A program made the position numbers and the translations under genes. From Dolomedes plantarius (taxonomy: Eukaryota > Arthropoda > Arachnida > Araneae > Dolomedidae): 64,000 nucleotides of DNA. The stretch is from NCBI GenBank assembly GCA_907164885.2, contig OU015495.1:3011308-3075307 (forward strand), read 5' to 3'. Below the pieces are notes generated by a model. The model was not told the DNA's origin. It ran no database searches and saw nothing but the letters and a program-made list of their open reading frames with translations. Positions 1 through 11,819 of the stretch are shown piece by piece; the stretch's first letter is position 1, and each line of letters opens with the position of its first letter.

Positions 1-839
1 TGCTCCCGGCAGGAGATGACGTTTGCTTTCCGGCTCCATACTTCGACTCCGAGGATAAAAAAAAGTTGCCTTTTCACTTAAATCCAAAAATATGTTACAG
101 TGCTAAAAGCATTCAATGATTTTTTTTTAGCTTCGTGTGACGATACATGCATACATACATACTATTGTATCTAAACTTTTTGTTACTTATTACTTATTTA
201 AAACAAAGAAGTATTAATTATTTTAAACTTATTTCTTATTATTAAAACTGGATGAATAATTAATTTCTCTGAGTTACACATTTCATTTCATTTCATTTAA
301 TCGTATAGTGGTGAACTTTGCGTTGTGTATTAATTCTCCAAACTAAAACAATAACCTAGATTCTATGGCTAGCAGAAATTCACAAATGATTACTCGCAAA
401 GCATGACAGACACAATTTTAACTGAGGGAACAAACTAAAAGTTTTATTCATTTCTTTTAACACAAATTAATAAAATTCCTTTCACTTTACTTTAAACAAT
501 AGAATTTAGTAAAGATTTTCCCTCATTGCTCTAACTTCATTACACACTCAACATTACACATACATATTAATAATATCTCTCATTCTACTTGTAACAATTA
601 TAGCATTAAATAATATCCCTCATATTAAAATTATTAAGAGTTCACTTGAACATCTTCATTATAAATTCATCATACAAATACTTTTTAATGACAACCTCAT
701 TCTACTTGTAATTATAATTACATAGATAAATCTCTCGTATAAAAATTATTAAGAATCTCCTTGAACATCATTAAGAGAAAAAAAAATGGCCACTATAAAA
801 AGAAGTGATTGACTGACAGGAAAAAAAAATATTAAATTA
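1..839. other. AT-rich DNA without a recognisable gene
   Basis: Long A/T runs and no plausible coding frame. I see only simple-sequence-like stretches, including a short run of ATTTC-like repeats near 285. No TE terminus or RNA gene could be identified. Confidence 0.6.
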
Positions 840-1330
840 TGCCATGGCTTAAAAAAAAACTTATCGGATAGCTTAAAAGCCTCGAGACCCCTTCCATGTT
901 CAATCGTCTTAGTACATCGGGAGAGTTACTACTCCAGCTCCAGGGCCTTTGTTCAAAATTCTTCATCATGGCGTTCTTCGAAGTTTCCAGTAGGCACCGA
1001 AACAAGCAGCATGGATCAGAGAAAGAGTCAGCCAGAAAAGTCCTATTTTTTGTGTCCAGCCTTTTTATAATTTTTTTAAGTCCATTCTACGGGGTCCCCT
1101 TCGATTTCATCATCTCTGCTATTATTGGCCGAACGCATCTCCAGGGTTCATGGCTCCCCTCACATACGGGACTTAGTACGCTCCAGGGGTTCGCTTATAA
1201 GTACATTTCTCTCGAAAAAGTGAGCAAAATGTGTCTCTTTTCCTGAATAAACTGTTATCGCCATTTTGTTTAAGCGTTTCGTGAAGCACTTCTGTGTTTT
1301 AATCCAATACGCGATAATTTAAAATGTATA
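840..1330 (+). repeat. possible solo LTR or LTR fragment
   Basis: This GC-richer patch in AT-rich surroundings has a TATA-like TTATAAGTAC near 1194 and, about 50 bp later, an AATAAA at about 1245. That spacing resembles the U3-R region of an LTR. An ORF of 116 codons crosses it but shows no domain and is probably fortuitous. No matching second LTR or target duplication was found. It could equally be an unrelated single-copy fragment. Confidence 0.22.
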
Positions 1331-1537
1331 GATAAAAAAAGGAAATTTAAGCGTATAAAAACTTAAAAATTATTAGGGGGTAAATAAATAAAAAGACTAA
1401 ACAAAGCTTAATTTTTTAAAAAAAACTTTACCTTGAGTCAGTCAATCAACATGAAAAAGAATTAAAATAAATTTAAAATTGTCAGTCAATCAAACACTAA
1501 AACAAATTAAATAACTGTATGTTACATTTATAGTACA

Positions 1538-1570
1538 CTAGCTAAATACCCGTACTTCGCTACGGAGTAC
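1538..1570 (-). mobile_element. Helitron 3' terminus (stem-loop plus CTAG)
   Basis: On the minus strand, a perfect 5-bp stem (CCGTA / TACGG, arms at 1561-1565 and 1550-1554) with a 6-nt loop is followed 8 nt later by CTAG (1538-1541) and then a host T. This is the classical Helitron 3' end: a hairpin, CTRR, and insertion at an A|T site. The matching 5' TC end was not located. It may belong to the Rep remnant at 4420-5260, which has the same orientation, or to a separate non-autonomous copy. Confidence 0.55.
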
Positions 1571-4145
1571 ATTCAAACTAAATACAACGGTCAATGTATG
1601 CAAATAATGCCAAATATATATATAATAAATTCAACGATCAATGTATGCAATTGGTGTAAAAAAACAAAAAATATATATTTATAAAGAAATCGTAACGGAT
1701 ATTTTTATAGAGAAAATAATGTAGAAGAAAATATTCAAATTAAATCTAATAGAACATACTAAAGAATAGAGAACAGTTAATATAGTACAGTTTGAGGAAC
1801 ATATCTCTTACTGAATTTTAATATTTTTTTTGGATAATGTCCAATCGTCTGCATCATTAGCAAGAAAAAAAAATTTTTTTGGTCTATTTCGTTGTTATGC
1901 ACGTGACGCAAAATTAATTTAAAGTATCACAAAAAGAAAAGAAACCACGTGATCAGCATTTAATAAATTAAATTCTAAAAATTAATCCTTAAAAATTCAC
2001 TAAAAATCAGAAAATGGAGGTAAAGATTCGAAAAAGATTTCATTTTAAAGGGATTTTAAATGTTGTTTTCAAACAACTAATATAACCAAACATTTTATTT
2101 TTCACACATTCATTAAAATAATTCTTATGTTGAAAGGGTAAAAAAATAGAGATTAAGCTAAACGTTAGAGCAACGTATGGTTAAACATAAATATTGTATG
2201 GAATATGTGAGATTAAGAAATTAAAAAAACATGAGTCCTTTTAAAATCAAATTAACAGAAAAAATTATTGCTTTCATAGCACAAAAAAATATTTATTGGT
2301 AAATTAAGGTTGTTGTTTTTTTAATATGTATAAATATGATGAGCAAAGTTTTTCAGTTTGTTTATTCTATTCTCCTCTTTTTTTGAAGGGAAGTTGCATT
2401 ACTTTTAAATGTATTCAACTTGAATTTAAGTAACTGAAAAGTGAAACTAATAATATAAAAAATTAGACTATATTTAGTTACATTAAAATGAAATATGTCA
2501 ATCATTTGACAATATTCAACCAGTTAGGTATATTATAATGTGAAAAAATATTGCTATTACATATTAAATATTATTTCCAGGAGGGTGGGTATTGTTCTGA
2601 GTTCAAGACATTTACTGCCAAAATCTATAGTACCAATAATGCATAACCAAATCTATAAGTTGTACACATTTCTAAAGAATTGGAACCATGAGGTGTATCG
2701 AAGTTAAAAGGATTCGAATGTAAATATTTTAAAATTAATATTTTGAAAAATATATTTCCTTTGAAGCATTCAGCTTTTAACATATTTTTTTAACAAAAAG
2801 GACTAAAATAATACAATATATTTCTATTTTACAGAGTAAAACATATATATATATATCAAGATCCATTGCATCTCTAATAGAAATAGAGAACAAATAATAT
2901 AAACTGCATACTTTTGCACATAAACACTCATAATATCTGTAATCAAAGCTGTTATCAGGTGCTAATACACAAATTATTAAACTGAAAAAGTGAACACAGT
3001 AAAAAAGGATTAATGTAAAAAAGAAAACAATAGGGGTAATATTAGCAAAATAACTTTTAATAAAACAAACATTTAATACAAACAATGAAATTACAAATCA
3101 ACACTCGGTAAAATTAATATTTTTCTTTCAAAAACTGCTATTAAGGGTTATTACCTTAGCACCTATGGATAAACAATGTTTGTGTCCTACCATTTGGAGT
3201 ATAAATGCTAAGATTTTGCTCTAATTCCTACCCGTGAACAACCAAATTAACAGTTGTTTTAAAACAAATTTAAGTGTTGAACTATTTGGAGCATAAATGT
3301 TAAGATTTTGCTTAAGGTGACTGCCTACTTTGAAAATGTCATTTTTTGCAAGATTCAATCTTTTCTCTTTTCAAAACTGTTTATGCATTTTAAAATTTTC
3401 TCTTAGATTGTAGGTCATTTTGAATATAACTCTCATATGTATAGAACCATGAAATGACTCCCAGAACTTACTAAATTGTAAACAAAAACTGCACCTTCTA
3501 ATTCTGTGATTGCCCGATATTTTATTCCTTGTGGAATTGCTTTTATCTCCATGAAATCTAGCCTGTTTAGTTTTGGTGGCATTTCAATTTTTCCATTTTA
3601 TGCGTAAATGAAAAACCATATGAAAATACCGATTGCTCATTAAACTAACATTTCGCAGACAATATAAAGATAATAATATATATTATTAAGATAATGATAT
3701 ACATTTTAATGGTAATAATATAAATAAAAACTTTCCGAACGATTACTGTTTTGGAAGCTAATGTTCTGCTAATTTCCAGTAAAATCTAAAATCATTTGAA
3801 AACCACACACCAGTGTTCCCACTCACACGCAACACTATAAACCCCTAAAAGAATGCAAGAATAAAACGTTTAAAAAATATAAATCTATTAATTTAAATAA
3901 TTAAACACACACAAATATATAAATTACACAAAAGTTTATTTAAATTCTTTAATCTGTCTACATCTCCAGTATAGAAATATTTTCGGGGCATCTACAGAAC
4001 ATTGTATATTTCACTTTTAAAAACACGCATTAAATGAGCATCGTCTCAATGAGAAATTTCTGAAATGAGCATGGCAACGAAGATTGTGTGTTTACAAACA
4101 ACAGCGGTAACCAAAATGTGTTAAAATATAAATTTTAAGAATATT
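1571..4145. other. AT-rich non-coding stretch
   Basis: No recognisable domain in any frame. An imperfect direct repeat of about 30 bp occurs near 3190 and 3283, both copies containing ATTTGGAG and AAGATTTTGCT. If the Helitron end at 1538 and the Rep remnant at 4420 belong to one element, this would be Helitron-internal or captured DNA, but that is not shown. Confidence 0.4.
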
Positions 4146-4259
4146 ATGGTAGTGAGTTGTGTAGCTTATGGGTGCATATTCAAGTTTTCAAAAAGATCTG
4201 ATGTTGGCATGTATCGTTTTCCGAAGGATGAAAAAGATACATATGTGAATAAAACCTAA
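4146..4259 (+). pseudogene. N-terminal THAP-domain fragment
   Basis: A short ORF of 37 codons starts with ATG and encodes MVVSCVAYGC, followed within about 17 residues by MYRFPKD. This is the start of the THAP zinc finger (C-x4-C, then a YRFP-type motif), the DNA-binding module of P-element-like transposases and of cellular THAP proteins. The second Cys and His of the C2CH finger are missing because the frame stops shortly after FPKDE. It could be a first exon with its splice donor near the end, a piece captured by a Helitron, or a relic of a P-like transposon. The family match rests on the motif only. Confidence 0.5.
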
Positions 4260-4419
4260 TTAATAAAAATATATACAAATTAATAAAAATATATAAAATG
4301 TATTTCAAACTGGCACATTTTACCAAGATTATGTATTTCATATATCAGACAGCATTCTGTGCAAACTATATCTCAGCACTTAAATATTGCTTTTATAGCA
4401 ACATTTTCTTTTGATTTAA

Positions 4420-5260
4420 TTAAAATACATATTTACAATAAAATATATTTAACATTTCATACTGGACAATTTCATTTAAGTCATTCTCTCCACTGGTCAC
4501 TTGAAGAACAGCCATATCAGAACCTTTGTTTACATATTTACAGACATATTTGATGGATTTAACTGAATTACGGTACTCTACGTTTATATGGGCATTGAAA
4601 ATTTTGGTTAGTAGAGGGCAATACGGGACAATCCACGTATTGTCTATAGACACTTGCGATCCTTTATAAACGATTTTAGCCTTAAATCCCCCTTCTGTTG
4701 ATCTGCGCCGATAAAGTGGATATCCGTTTTGTCCTGTTTGCGTCTCTTTCAAAAATTGGCACGGGTATCGTTTAGTGCAAATTCTATCTTTCATGCATGA
4801 AGAGGTTGGATTTGTGGATCCGCAGGGGCCGTGGACCATCTGCTTAGTTACAATGGAAAAAAAGTCGCGGGTCTTCTTGTTCATTAGGGATTTCAGCACT
4901 GATAAAGTCATCCACGAGGTGAACGTATAGGGAGTCCTTGAGCCTAATCAGAATGTGAGCATGACGAAGTCCTCGCTTCTGCCACTCTATCGTGTACATA
5001 TGACACCCAACTTCTCCAAAAATCTTTGCCTTTGTGATGAGACTCATAAGTGATTTTTGTTTTTGATGAAACACTCTTGCTAACAAATCATGACGATCCT
5101 GTGGTTTTTGTCCAACTATTCTTTGTTGTTGTTGTCTGATTTCTTCCAGTCTCGCTTCTCTTTCCGGGGTAGATTCAGCATCTCTTCTACTTTGTTCTCA
5201 TTGTATTTTCTGTCGCTGTTGTGTCCGAAGACATTTTTTTTTTCTGGGAGGCTGGGGCAT
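4420..5260 (-). pseudogene. Helitron replicase (Rep domain) remnant
   Basis: Read on the minus strand, this encodes part of a Helitron Rep/helicase protein, the rolling-circle initiator that nicks and joins DNA through an HUH motif and tyrosines. Visible signals are DLLARVFHQK, then YTIEWQKRGLRHAHIL carrying the HAH (HUH) motif, then KYVCKYVNKG carrying the paired tyrosines. The N-terminus (MPQPPRKKK and a charged segment with EREARLEEIRQQQQR) joins the Rep core directly, so several hundred residues of the usual N-terminal region seem deleted. A frame change lies near 4850-4910 and an in-frame stop near the N-terminus. No PIF1-like helicase domain follows. The remnant is inactive. Confidence 0.8.
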
Positions 5261-5477
5261 CTTCAAAGAAAAATGCTAAGGACATAAAACATTAGGCACA
5301 AAATAAAAGCAAATAAAATGAAAGACCCTGAAATGAAACTGAGATTAAATTCAAAACTGCAAAATTACAGAAAATGAAATAAAAAAATAGAACCAAATGA
5401 AATAGCAAGCAACGGTAGCCGAATCGGTACTTTCGCATTAAACGGAGGCCACCCATTTATTTATATTTCAATTCTAA

Positions 5478-5712
5478 ATGCAAATGGCAGAGTGCAGATC
5501 GAGAAAACAGCACAAAAGCATGCACCCTAAGTTCTTTGCCACAACACTTCCAGCTAGAGGAGGCAATGTAATGCGGGAGAATGTTTTCGTGGCATTCTTT
5601 GGGCCTTTTAATTCGTGTGGAAATACGTCTGAATGCCAAGGAGTATTTAAATATTGCCGTTGAACAAGTATATTTTAATGGCCTCCACAATCACCAGATC
5701 TCAATCGTCAGT
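5478..5712 (+). pseudogene. possible Tc1-like transposase remnant
   Basis: On the plus strand the frame contains a GGNVM-like stretch and, about 40 residues on, WPPQSPDLN. The latter resembles the motif preceding the last catalytic acidic residue of Tc1-type transposases. The intervening segment is much shorter than normal, implying an internal deletion. It ends where the Gypsy remnant begins, at about 5715. The match rests on two short motifs and could be chance. Confidence 0.33.
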
Positions 5713-5715
5713 TAT

Positions 5716-6720
5716 GCGTCGTCGCCATAGTGCTTACGTCTATCTTGTTTTTGTTCTACTATTTCTTTCACTTGCATGGGTTTGTTTGCAAACCTTTTCA
5801 CGTAAGGAGTTATTTCGGGTACAAAATTATCATTTTCGACCACACTACGGAAGTCATTAGTGATGTCTTCAACAGTACGTAGTTCTCTTCCAAACTGTAA
5901 AAATGCAGAGGTTTAGCCAGTGTTCTCGCATGTTGCTGTATTCAGTGCAAACCGAATTGTCGGTAACTTCTCACGCCAAGCATTATGACTGTCTCCCACA
6001 AGAATTGCTAAGTCTCGATTTTCCTGTTCCAGGGGGTTGGCTTGTGGATGGTAGACTGGAGTCAAAACCTGTTTGATATCCAAGAGTAAGCAAACTTGTT
6101 GCATTACAGCACTAACAAATTGGGTGCCATTATCACAAATAACTCTTCGCGGTATGCCATACCTTAGAGAGACTTCCTCGAGTAATTTGACAGCACACTC
6201 CAAAGTAGTAGCTTTAGGTAACGCGAAAAGTTCTATCCATTTCGTAGAACAGTCTTCAATAATCAAAATCCATTTTTTGCCATCTTTACTTTTGGGTAGG
6301 GGCCCGAAAAAGTTTACCACCAGAGATTCAAAATGCTGTGCGTACACTGGTGTTTGTAATAAACCTGCTTTTAGAATTTCCTACTTCGCAGGAGACATAC
6401 GATAAGGAGGGACCGATATTGGAGCATGATGTCCTGTGCCAATATAATGTTCAGCAAAGGGAGTTGCCTCTTCCCCTGGCTAAGGACAATTTTAAAATCC
6501 TCCAACAGTTTATTAAACTTTTGTCTTTGTTCCCTGTTTAAATGTCTTCCCTCTTCATCACGAAAAGCAAAAAGTTTAATACTGCATCTCGTTTGGTAAT
6601 TTCTGCATCTTGTTTCGGAATTCCAGACGGTGAGCAAAGGTGTTTTCCACAAAACGGAGTTTTTCTTTGGGTTTATCGTTAAAATACCAACCTTGCCCCT
6701 GGATATCCAACGTTAAGGTA
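5716..6720 (-). pseudogene. Ty3/Gypsy pol remnant (pre-RT spacer fused to integrase)
   Basis: Minus-strand Ty3/Gypsy relic. From 6720 it reads a pre-RT segment (GQGWYFND, then EEGRHLNREQRQK), reaches the start of reverse transcriptase near 6380, and jumps straight into an integrase core. RT and RNase H are absent. The integrase has FFGPLPKSKDG, CDNGTQF and HPQANPLEQENRDL, i.e. the second D and the E. The first catalytic Asp is Asn (VVNFFGP). Its C-terminal part runs on to about 5716 after a stop near 5913. Frameshifts and stops are frequent, so this is a dead, internally deleted copy. No LTRs were found for it. Confidence 0.8.
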
Positions 6721-6790
6721 TGTCCACACTTGTGCGCTTTCACGTTCGCACGTTCGCTTTCCCTTTCAACTTGCGATTCATCTTTCCTTT
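6718..6790 (+). repeat. repeat related to 29256-29300 (inverse orientation)
   Basis: TGTCCACACTTG followed closely by CACGTTCGCTTTC occurs here on the plus strand and on the minus strand at 29256-29300. These may be termini of two copies of one unclassified MITE. No second terminus or target duplication was identified at either place. Confidence 0.3.
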
Positions 6791-7036
6791 CAACTTGCCT
6801 TTAGCGCATGCCTCCAGAAGCATTCAATTTGTTGTCCACACTTGTTCAACAGTTCATGCCCCACGAGGTGGATGCGTAGGACGGTTACTGCTGCGTTTCT
6901 TGTGATTTCGCGGAGTTTATAGGGTGATCACCATTTTTACGTAAAGCAACAAGGAATGTGCAACAAAAATAGAATACAATTTTGGTAAGGTGCTCTGTAT
7001 ATAAATATGTATAATCCCGCTACTTGCATATTTATC

Positions 7037-7037
7037 C

Positions 7038-7090
<53 letters not shown>

Positions 7091-7101
7091 ACGCGCGCGC
7101 C
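7037..7101 (+). repeat. compound microsatellite (TA)n(TG)n(CG)n
   Basis: About ten TA units are followed by about sixteen TG/GT units and then a short CG run. This is a compound alternating purine-pyrimidine tract that can adopt Z-DNA. Confidence 0.95.
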
Positions 7102-8438
7102 GGAGAAAATGATCTAAATGAGATGACTAAAAAATGAATATAAATAAAAATATACTATTTTTTATATAATACCTCAGTAATCGATTAGAGATGTTTTTTC
7201 TTATACACGTAGGTTCTACATTAGTTTAATAAAGAAAATAATAACTGATGATACGGAATATAGAGAAGACATGTTTTGTTATGCCAAGTTATTAGAAATA
7301 GAACTACAATTTATAGCTTTGTTTATGAAGTAATAAAACCAAACAAATACTAAGAATAACTAAACAAATACTAAATATATAGTGTAAAATTACACTGGTA
7401 TATTAATTTATTTCTGAATAAAAGGATCATTTATATTTCTTTTGAAGTATATAGAAAATTTAAGAAAAATCGTTAGCTATTCATACTATATCTCTTAAAT
7501 ATAAAGTAAAAAACTAAACCGAGACATTTACTTCTTTTCTGAGCAAAACGGGCCACGAAGAATTACTTTTGAATTTTCATATGTAATAAAAAGAAATTCC
7601 TACATACGTAAAAAGAAGTATATTTTGTTATTAATGAAAATTGTTCATTATTTTTCTTTATCGTGGGGTTAAATGAAGAACACGACGAGAAATCGATGAT
7701 CGACTAAGGAATACCTACATATAAAATGTGTCGATGATATTTAGATGTGCAAGATCTTACGCATTTGGATGCAAGTAATGCATGACATGGGGGGAAAAAT
7801 TACGTCACGAAAATCGCGAATTCAGGTTGTAACCTGCTTTTATAATACTGAAACATCTATTTTATTTTTTTTTTTTCAAAGTGGGTCTTCAATTCCTATG
7901 ATAAGCTATGGGGAATTTTTTATTCAGTATTTTTATATAATAACAAATTAGCTGATGCGTATTTTTGAAATCTTCTCTCTGTATTTCAAAAAGGAAATTT
8001 CAATGATATAGTACAAGTTTTCAAAAAAAAAATATTTCAATTTGCTTTGTTTAAAAAGGTATTTAGTTTTAATTTTAAAACAATAGACATTAATAACTTA
8101 ATGCCCTGTATATTATTATTAAATAATTGTTTTAAATGTATTAATTTTATTTGTGCATGTAGATTAGTTGACGTCCCACAATGCCGGTAAATTTCTATAA
8201 TCTTCAATAAAATTTAAAATTTTTTCCGAAGACTGCGACATTCTGAACACTGACTTGAGAACTGACTTGCAGATCAGAAAAGCGCATGGAATGACGCACG
8301 AAATTCCAGTCGGGTTCGATACGCTTGCAATAAAGCATGTGCTATCCAATTCCGGGAATTTTGCAGGGGGTGTTACAACGTACGATAAAAGAAAGTTCCG
8401 AAAAGGCTACTTACATTGCAACGTTGAATGACGCCCAA
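7102..8438. other. AT-rich flank left of the BEL element, no gene seen
   Basis: No recognisable coding domain or TE end. The last 250 bp before 8439 are less AT-rich and would be the left flank of the BEL/Pao insertion. No duplication matching the right flank at 29194 could be found. Confidence 0.5.
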
Positions 8439-8688
8439 TGTATTAACCGCTGTAAAAATTTCCGAGAATGCCGGTTCACGTCTCCTATTAATATTAAACA
8501 AATAAAGGTGCATCCTGGTTCACACTAAACATTTATTTTACAAAGTCTACACAAACGAATACGCACACACATTAAACAGATCAGAAACTATAGAACTCAA
8601 CAAAACTCTACTGTTGCCAGTTCCCTAAACTAAAAATAGTACTCTAAATTGTGACCACGCCCCCTCTTGGCTGCTCAGAGTCGTAACA
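8439..8688 (-). repeat. BEL/Pao 3' LTR
   Basis: It starts TGTTACGACTC on the minus strand (right edge 8688) and ends ...AATACA at 8439. It matches 28994-29193 but is longer in the middle, where the right copy lacks roughly 55 bp. A purine-rich tract (AAGGCGGGGAGTG) abuts its right edge on the element side, consistent with a polypurine tract. Confidence 0.8.
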
Positions 8689-8699
8689 CACTCCCCGCC

Positions 8700-10609
8700 T
8701 TGAGTCCATGGGATGGACTCAACAGATCTGGGCGATAAGTCGCTGGGGCCTTTTCACCATTCTCCCTCTTCTGGTCTGCACTACTGGAGGAATCAGGATA
8801 TCGGGCACTGGTTTATCAGGATCAGGGACTAGAGTAACAGGTTACACATCATCTGGACCAGGACAGTACAGGAGAGGCAAGAGATGTATCATCTGAAACA
8901 GGACTAGACGGAGAGACTGGAGACGTATCATCTGGAAGATCTAGAGAAGCAGAGGAAGAAACTGGATCGTCTGGAATAGAAACTGGTTGTAAAATTTTAT
9001 CTGAAACTCTGGAATCCCTAAATGACTGTCCTTTATGAAGGACATGTGATGTTAAAGGAGTCTGTTGTTCATAGTAAACTTCTAGTGAGTACAGTCTTTG
9101 AAGTGGTCTAATATTTTCTCCACTTCTCGTAAGAACTTTTACTACTCGAGTGACACCATCTTTTCCTGGATAAAATTCAATGATTTTGCCTAGTGACCAA
9201 TCAAGATGTTTGGTGTTATCATTGCCAATTAGAACTATCTGGCCTAATTTAACTGGTTCATTAATTTTCTTGTTCTTTTGAACATGCTTAAGTTGTCTGA
9301 GATATTGAGACAGAAAACGTTTTCTGAAATCTTCCCTCAATTTTTTCCTATACAACCACCGCTTATTTAATTCCTTTCCGTTAATGTAATCAAAATCGAA
9401 TGTAGAACTTTCAATGTTGTCTCTAAGAAACATGTTAGGTGTTAAACGATCTAAATCATCGATGTCCTGAGAGACGTAGGTTAATGGACGGCAGTTAATG
9501 ATGTTTTCAACTTCACATAATACAGTAAGCATTTCTTCAAAGTTTAAAGTTTACTTCCCTAAAATACACTTCAACAAATCTTTTAAAATTCTTATTAATC
9601 TTTCCCACCACCCTCCACACCATGCCGCTGTGGGAGAGTTGAATTTTCATACTATTTTCTTGATAGTGCTGATTTTTTCTACTTCTTTCCAGTCAGTTGT
9701 CTTAAATAAGTTATTCGTACCTTTAAAATTGGTACCATTATCTGAGTAGATCACTTGCGGTCTACCCCTTCTAGCAATACATTTTCTGAGACATTACAAG
9801 AATGATTCGGTGGATAGATCAGTAGCTAATTCGAGGTGTACTTAACGGTACACGGCACATGTAAAAATTACAATCCATACCTTTTTACCATGTCGTAAGA
9901 ACAAAGGTCCAGCTAAATCAATGCCTATTGTATGGAAAAGAACACAGTCCTTTACTCTACCCTCTGGAAGTGGGGCTGGTAGAACTTCCAATCCTTTCGC
10001 TTTAAAACGTCTACATTTCCCAAAATTTTTAATTTCCTGTCGCACGACTCGACGACACTTTAAAATCTAAAATTTTTCTCAGAGGATAGTCATTACTATG
10101 AATGGCAACATGTGAGTTCTCTTCGTGTATTTCTCTTATAAGCAGTTTTGTAATGACATGACTGAAAGGCAAAATTATGGGGAATCTGAAACTTTGGTTA
10201 TCACGGCGCTCAGAAATCTTGGTACTAGTTTAAATTATTCCATTTTCATCAACAAACGGTCTTAAGGAAGCAATAGTGGAGTCTTTAATGGAACTAAAAC
10301 TTTCTCCCTGAACTATCCCTAAAACAATAAGTTCAGCTTCTTTATATTCTTCTAACGTAATGTTCCCTTTGATATGGTTGGCAGGTGGTCTTCTGGCATT
10401 TTTACAAAATCTTTTCATCCACGCGAGTACTCATATTATTTTTCTGTATGAAGAGAACCGATTATAAAACCACTCTATTTGTGTAGATACATTATAGTTG
10501 GAGAGAATGGTCTTGCACTTTTCTTGGTTCACTAGCAATTCGTTCGGTTTCGTACGAGTATCAGGCCAAGTCGATTGATCACGTCGTAACCACTCCGGGC
10601 CCTCCCACC
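8700..10609 (-). pseudogene. BEL/Pao integrase and C-terminal tail
   Basis: The minus-strand frame starts right after the hAT target site with WWEGPEWLR, the linker typical of BEL/Pao between RNase H and integrase. Around 10020-9840 lies GIDLAGPL with the first catalytic Asp, then SDNGTNFKG with the second near 9740, and WWERLIRILK with the Glu near 9610. The 9532-8849 ORF (227 codons) follows: a conserved BEL C-terminal domain with CEVENIINCRPLTY and GQIVLIGNDN, ending in a Ser/Pro/Asp-rich repeated tail. Several stops and frameshifts lie between 9530 and 10230. The enzyme would have inserted BEL cDNA, but this copy is defective. Confidence 0.85.
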
Positions 10610-11819
10610 ATCTAGACCAGAGGTGGCCAACCTTTTCGGGAAGAGTGCCACTATCTGAAAAAAAAATATTATGCGTGCCACTTCCAACTTTTCCAACATA
10701 CAAAAAATATAAAAAGGGGAAAAAATGTTATTTATAGCCTGATTATGGAATTTTTACACAAATAGCACATTTTTTTTTACCTGAGTAGTGGAGATTTAAA
10801 AAATAATATAATAAATAAAACAAAAGTACAAACTTAGGCTTTATTGTTAATAAACATTTTTAAAGGTTCAGTCAGTTAGGTTATGTATAAAATAAAATGA
10901 ATAACTTGAAACATTTAATCCCAAATAATTATTAAACAGTCAGTACTTAATTAATGTGGCTTTTGAATTTGTAGTTTTTTTACTAAGTCATCTATATTAC
11001 GATTAGTTCTTGAAGATGCTAACAAAATTAGGTGTTTTAGGTGCATATCAGTTAATCTTGATTGATATTTTGATTTTATTATGTTCATAATAGAAAACAT
11101 TTGTTCACAAACATATGTTGATCCAAACCTACAACAATACCTGACAGCCAAATCGTGTAAATTTGGAAAATCTTGTTGGTACAAATTTCTAAAATTCATC
11201 ATAATTTGGATCACTTGCAGTTGAAATAAGCTCCTTATATTTGCTTTTCAGTGTAGTATGTTGATGTAGGTCAATAATTTCGATTTGGATTTCAGGTGGG
11301 TAACAATTAACGTCTTGCAGAGAAATTGAAAAAGGATTTGTGAAAGGATCAGCATTTTTTTTTATCATCTTGAAAATCATCGAACCTAGCACTGAATGAA
11401 TCCTGCAAAATAGATATTAAATTTTTAAATATATCATAGTTCGGAGCATTATTGACTTTGGTAGCTAGTTCCTGCATTAATGGGAAATGTGTATGGAAAT
11501 TATTATTCCCATATTACGACATCAGAAGGTAAGCAGCAATTATAAACATAACATATTCTTTTATTTAAAAGTCGACACAGTTGCGTGTTCAAATCACGTC
11601 CGGGTCACCAATTTATGGAAATTATTATTCCCATATTACGACATCAGAAGGTAAGCAGCAATTATAAACATAACATATTCTTTTATTTAAAAGTTGACAC
11701 ATAACAAATTTACAGTTACGAAACCCGGCTCGTACTTCATCGCAGTGAATACGGAGCGGAGAAGCGTACGTACCACGCTAGTACGGAAAAGTGAAGTAGT
11801 CTAGATCGGTGTTCCAAAG

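Noticed and set aside
896..1246. 116-codon ORF as a gene
   Set aside because: No domain, composition like non-coding DNA, and it overlaps an LTR-like patch.
2777..3085. 102-codon minus-strand ORF rich in Phe, Tyr, Cys and Ile
   Set aside because: The composition is what AT-rich DNA gives by chance; no motif or start context.
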